This document shows positions 14,480 to 16,812 of a stretch of 16,812 nt of DNA, piece by piece. Origin of the DNA: an uncultured Actinomycetes bacterium (GTDB lineage Bacteria > Actinomycetota > Acidimicrobiia > Acidimicrobiales > Microtrichaceae). Location: assembly GCA_903953195.1 (NCBI GenBank), contig CAJBIS010000455.1:1-16812 (forward strand), in the 5' to 3' direction. Position 1 is the stretch's first letter, and the number at the start of each line of letters is the position of its first letter. The notes beneath the pieces are model-generated. The model saw only the letters and a list, made by a program, of their open reading frames with translations, had not been told where the DNA came from and searched no databases. The position numbers were made by a program, and so were the translations under genes.

Positions 14480-15679
14480 TCAGCGGGTGAGGATGACGCT
14501 CGAACCGTGGCCGAACAGGCCCTGGTTGGCGGTGATGCCCACCGTCGGCGAGCCGGCCTGACGGCCCTCGGCGGTGCCACGCAGCTGCCAGGTGATCTCG
14601 CACACCTGGGCGAGCGCCTGGGCGGGGACGGCCTCACCGAAGCAGGCCAGTCCGCCGGACGGGTTCACCGGCAGTCGGCCGCCGATCTCGGTGACGCCGT
14701 CGCGCAGGAGACCCTCGGCCTCGCCGGGGGCGCAGAACCCGAGGTCCTCGTACCAGTCGAGTTCGAGCGCGGTCGACAGGTCGTACACCTCGGCCACCTG
14801 GACGTCCTCGGGGCCGATGCCCGCCTGCGCGTACGCCGCGTCGCCGATCGCGTTCTTGAACGTGCGGTCGGGGACGGGGAGGCCGGCGGCGGAGTCGGTC
14901 GCGAAGTTCGGCATCTCGATCACCGAGTTCGGGAATGTCGGCGTCACCGTGCTGATGGCCGCGACGCGCACGAGCGAGTCGTCGCCACTGAGGTGCTTGC
15001 GGGCGTAGTCCATCGACGACAACACCACGGCGGCGCCGCCGTCGGACGTGGCGCAGATGTCGAGCAGACGGAGCGGGCTCGCCACCATGGGCGAGGCCAG
15101 CACGTCATCGATGCCGACCTCCTTCACGAACCGGGCGTACGGATTGTGGAGTCCGTGCCGGGCGTTCTTCACCTTCACGCGGGCGAAGTCCTCGGACGTG
15201 GCGCCGTACAGGTCGACGCGGCGACGGGCGTACAGCGCGAAGTACGTCGGGTTGGTGGCGCCGAGCACCCGGAACCGCAGCCAGTCCGGGTCGTCGTTAC
15301 GCTCGCCGGCGTTGGGCTTCAGGAACCCCTTCGGGGTCGTGTCAGCGCCCACGACGAGTGCCACGTCGCACATGCCGGACAGGATCCGCTGACGGGCGGC
15401 CTCGAGCGCCATGGCGCCGGACGCGCACGCGCCGTACGCGCTGGTGACGGGGATGCCGGTCCAGCCGAGCGCCTGGGCGAACGTCGCACCGGCCACGTAG
15501 CCGGGGTACCCGTTGCGCATGGTGTCGGCACCGGCCACGAAGCCGACGTCACGCCAGTCGACCCCGGCGTCGCTGAGTGCGTCGCGGGCCGCGGCCACGC
15601 CGTACTCGACGAAGTTGCGACCCCACTTGCCCCACGGATGCATGCCGACACCGAGGACGGCCACCTGTTCGACACTCAC
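14480..15679 (-). CDS. SCP-x/Ltp-type thiolase-superfamily enzyme, altered active site
   Basis: The 399-residue protein is a thiolase-fold enzyme of the SCP-x/lipid-transfer (Ltp) branch. The nucleophile is kept: Cys85 in AYGACASGAM. The other catalytic positions differ from standard degradative thiolases. The usual EVHDCF reads EVYDLS with Tyr299; the usual NPxGGxxxxGHPxG reads NPSGGLACFGEAVP with Glu349 where His is expected; and the C-terminal Cys motif is replaced by NQGLFGHGSS (385-394), with His391. Ltp-type proteins cleave or form C-C bonds in steroid or lipid side-chain catabolism, and Ltp2 of this group is an aldolase. This one could be a thiolase with relocated catalytic groups, an aldolase or an acyl-transfer enzyme. 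GTG 15679 overlaps the DUF35 gene's stop (GTGA), a coupled pair typical of Ltp/DUF35 complexes. Confidence 0.85.
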   Translation of the reverse strand: MSVEQVAVLGVGMHPWGKWGRNFVEYGVAAARDALSDAGVDWRDVGFVAGADTMRNGYPGYVAGATFAQALGWTGIPVTSAYGACASGAMALEAARQRILSGMCDVALVVGADTTPKGFLKPNAGERNDDPDWLRFRVLGATNPTYFALYARRRVDLYGATSEDFARVKVKNARHGLHNPYARFVKEVGIDDVLASPMVASPLRLLDICATSDGGAAVVLSSMDYARKHLSGDDSLVRVAAISTVTPTFPNSVIEMPNFATDSAAGLPVPDRTFKNAIGDAAYAQAGIGPEDVQVAEVYDLSTALELDWYEDLGFCAPGEAEGLLRDGVTEIGGRLPVNPSGGLACFGEAVPAQALAQVCEITWQLRGTAEGRQAGSPTVGITANQGLFGHGSSVILTR

Positions 15680-16146
15680 GACGCACCTCCGGCGACCACG
15701 GGCTTCCACTTCCAGACCATCAGGTCGACGGGCTCGCCGTCGTCGTCGGTGGTCGAGTTCAACACGTCGAGCACCAACTCCATCTCCATGCCGACCTCGA
15801 GGTCGTCGACCGTGACGCCGTCGACGACCTGGCCCATCACCACCATCTGTTCCGTCTCGAGCTCGACGGCCGCGATGCAGAACGGAACGTGCGGATCGGT
15901 GACGGGCACGTACGGTTCCGGCGGCTGGTAGTTGGCGTCGGTGTAGGACCACAGGCGGCCACGGTTCGACAGCTCGACCTCGGTGAGGGTGCTGTCCGAG
16001 TGGCCGGGCGCACGGGACATGACCCGTTCCGGCGGGAAGAAGTAGGTGCCGCTGTCACTGCAGCGGGTCCCGATCAGCGCGGGCGACTCGTCCCCGTCGG
16101 GCATGGTGAACCATCCCTCGACGATCGGTCGGCGGCGTGCGGCCAT
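15676..16146 (-). CDS. DUF35/OB-fold partner protein of the thiolase
   Basis: The 156-residue protein has the DUF35 layout: an N-terminal rubredoxin-like segment with GTRC (26-29) and FFPPE (36-40), then an OB-fold with WSYTD (66-70), the PVTDPHVPFCIAAVEL region (81-96) and VGMEMELVL (118-126). In related proteins two CxxC pairs bind zinc; here only Cys29 remains (CSDS at 29-32) and the second pair is absent, so the zinc site is lost. Such proteins bind acyl-CoA or stabilise the thiolase-fold subunit. ATG 16146 has an excellent ribosome binding site, GGAGGAG at 16153-16159 with a 6-nt gap. The frame extends upstream as antisense of the phosphatase-like gene, which is rejected. It is first in the two-gene unit and overlaps the thiolase by 4 nt. 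Confidence 0.82.
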   Translation of the reverse strand: MAARRRPIVEGWFTMPDGDESPALIGTRCSDSGTYFFPPERVMSRAPGHSDSTLTEVELSNRGRLWSYTDANYQPPEPYVPVTDPHVPFCIAAVELETEQMVVMGQVVDGVTVDDLEVGMEMELVLDVLNSTTDDDGEPVDLMVWKWKPVVAGGAS

Positions 16147-16152
16147 GTGTCG

Positions 16153-16159
16153 CTCCTCC
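16153..16159 (-). promoter_or_regulatory. Strong Shine-Dalgarno of DUF35 gene
   Basis: GGAGGAG on the minus strand lies 6 nt before the ATG at 16146. It is the best ribosome binding site in the window and fixes the start of the DUF35 gene against the much longer open frame. Confidence 0.8.
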
Positions 16160-16168
16160 GTGGGCTGC

Positions 16169-16202
16169 TGACGCAGGTCAGGTGGATCTGACGGGGTGTC
16201 AG
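16169..16202. promoter_or_regulatory. Candidate operator: two tandem TGAC/GTCA inverted repeats
   Basis: TGAC-GCAG-GTCA (16169-16180) and CTGAC-GGGGT-GTCAG (16188-16202) are two dyads of the same half-site, with centres about 20.5 bp apart, close to two helical turns. Related GTCAGGT/GACAGGT words occur at 16177-16183, 16198-16204 and 16212-16218. They lie between the candidate -10 box and the ribosome binding site of the DUF35-thiolase operon, a place where a bound repressor would block transcription. The regulator is not in the window. Confidence 0.45.
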
Positions 16203-16214
16203 GTCGAGTGCGAC

Positions 16215-16220
16215 AGGTTA
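16215..16220 (-). promoter_or_regulatory. Candidate -10 box of DUF35-thiolase operon
   Basis: On the minus strand TAACCT (TANNNT) would place a transcription start near 16207-16209 and give a leader of about 60 nt containing the tandem inverted repeats and the strong Shine-Dalgarno sequence. The -35 region is not convincing. Confidence 0.3.
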
Positions 16221-16257
16221 GCGGAGGCCCACTCGGGCACCGCAGACGACCGATGCC

Positions 16258-16263
16258 TACGCT
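16258..16263 (+). promoter_or_regulatory. Candidate -10 box for leaderless phosphatase-like gene
   Basis: TACGCT (TANNNT) stands exactly 6 nt before ATG 16270 (TACGCT-ctgcgc-ATG), and no Shine-Dalgarno sequence precedes the start. The same arrangement is seen before the P450 gene. A leaderless transcript is the simplest reading. Confidence 0.45.
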
Positions 16264-16269
16264 CTGCGC

Positions 16270-16812
16270 ATGGCCGAGACCCACACCGGTGATTCCGTGG
16301 ACCCCGAGCAGCACGCCGCTGACATCGAACGCGCGCTGGGCGTGCTCACCGACTCGGCGCTCGAGCCGATCGTCGAGATGGTGCTCGTCGCCCGCGACGA
16401 CGCCTACGAGGCGCACGCGGTCGACGGCTCCGTGCGGTTCTCGCGATCCGTGACCGATGGTGACGGTTCGGACTGGGAGTTCACCGTCACCGAGGTGATG
16501 GGGCGCGACCCGCTCGCCGACCAGGCGCTCGACCGGTTCGCACCGCTGAGCGAGGAACTGGCGAACCTCCACCCGGACCGCACCCGCAACGCATACCCGT
16601 TCGCGTTCGAGCAAGTGGCTCAACTGTTCGACCATCCGGCCGCGCCCGACCTGTGCGTCATCCACACCTCGGCCCACCACTGGGCTGAACTCGGCGGCCA
16701 CATCGGCGAACATGGATCGCTCGCGAGTGTGCAGTGCCGGGCGCCGTTCATCGTCGCCGGCCGCGGCGCGAAACGGCTCGGCATGACCGACACCGCGGCG
16801 CAGATGGTCGAC
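16270..16812 (+). CDS. Alkaline-phosphatase-superfamily protein, 5' part (partial)
   Basis: The frame runs from ATG 16270 to the window edge, giving 181 residues with no stop. Residues 1-100 are acidic and soluble with no signal peptide or motif I can name. The later part, PDLCVIHTSAHHW (126-138), GEHGSL (146-151) and RAPFIVAGRG (157-166), resembles the metal-ligand DHG/EHGS loop and the R-x-P-F-I-x-x-G stretch of alkaline phosphatase/phosphodiesterase-superfamily enzymes. In most members this stretch lies in the C-terminal half, so its early position suggests either an unusual domain order or a long protein with a preceding domain. It is divergent from the DUF35-thiolase operon (123 bp). The function is a phosphoryl or sulfuryl ester hydrolase at best; the rest of the gene is needed. 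Confidence 0.6.
   Translation, partial: MAETHTGDSVDPEQHAADIERALGVLTDSALEPIVEMVLVARDDAYEAHAVDGSVRFSRSVTDGDGSDWEFTVTEVMGRDPLADQALDRFAPLSEELANLHPDRTRNAYPFAFEQVAQLFDHPAAPDLCVIHTSAHHWAELGGHIGEHGSLASVQCRAPFIVAGRGAKRLGMTDTAAQMVD

Noticed and set aside
14507..15931. 474-residue + strand frame opposite thiolase and DUF35 genes
   Set aside because: Antisense shadow without domain features.

Overview
The window is high-GC, gene-dense DNA with many GTG starts, 4-nt stop/start overlaps and TANNNT-type -10 boxes placed directly before start codons. Together with the gene content (CYP125/124-like P450, SCP-x/Ltp-type thiolase with a DUF35 partner, GT-C membrane glycosyltransferases) this points to an Actinomycetota chromosome. 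An Acidimicrobiia-like lineage is a guess from style, not shown by any marker gene. I see no insertion sequence, integrase, tRNA, rRNA or CRISPR array, and base composition looks even throughout.

Layout. 1-86: the 3' end of a + strand membrane-protein gene, followed by a three-copy 14-bp tandem repeat. 138-1655: a stand-alone ParA-type ATPase (-) divergent from a dienelactone-hydrolase-like enzyme (+). 1671-4214: a minus-strand operon running P450, ketosteroid-isomerase-like NTF2 protein, then an unrecognised conserved protein, which looks like oxidation of a steroid or other isoprenoid/lipid. 4291-5943: an SF2 DEVH-box helicase (+) carrying a textbook sliding-clamp-binding pentapeptide. 6012-7526: an ABC1/UbiB-type atypical kinase (+). 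7539-13097: a four-gene minus-strand operon in which every junction overlaps: a GT4 glycosyltransferase, a GT39/ArnT-like membrane transferase, a second GT-C-like membrane protein and a PIG-V-like mannosyltransferase. It looks like a polyprenyl-phosphate-dependent surface-glycan assembly unit. 13187-14362: a YbjJ-like MFS transporter (+). 14480-16146: a minus-strand pair, DUF35/OB-fold protein then Ltp-type thiolase, with a candidate operator of two tandem inverted repeats upstream. 16270-end: the 5' part of an alkaline-phosphatase-superfamily gene (+).

How they work together. Two units (P450/KSI-like/unknown and DUF35/thiolase) resemble parts of actinobacterial steroid or isoprenoid side-chain catabolism, though both contain proteins with altered catalytic residues, so their exact reactions are open. 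The glycosyltransferase operon is a separate envelope-glycan module. The most interesting items are the QLSLF motif in the helicase, the rewired active site of the thiolase with its zinc-less DUF35 partner, the KSI-like protein that keeps only the catalytic base, the four-gene overlapping glycosyltransferase operon, and several phased repeat/hairpin structures (85-126, 1653-1687, 16169-16202). I found no clear, wholly new system such as a defence island or novel RNA.
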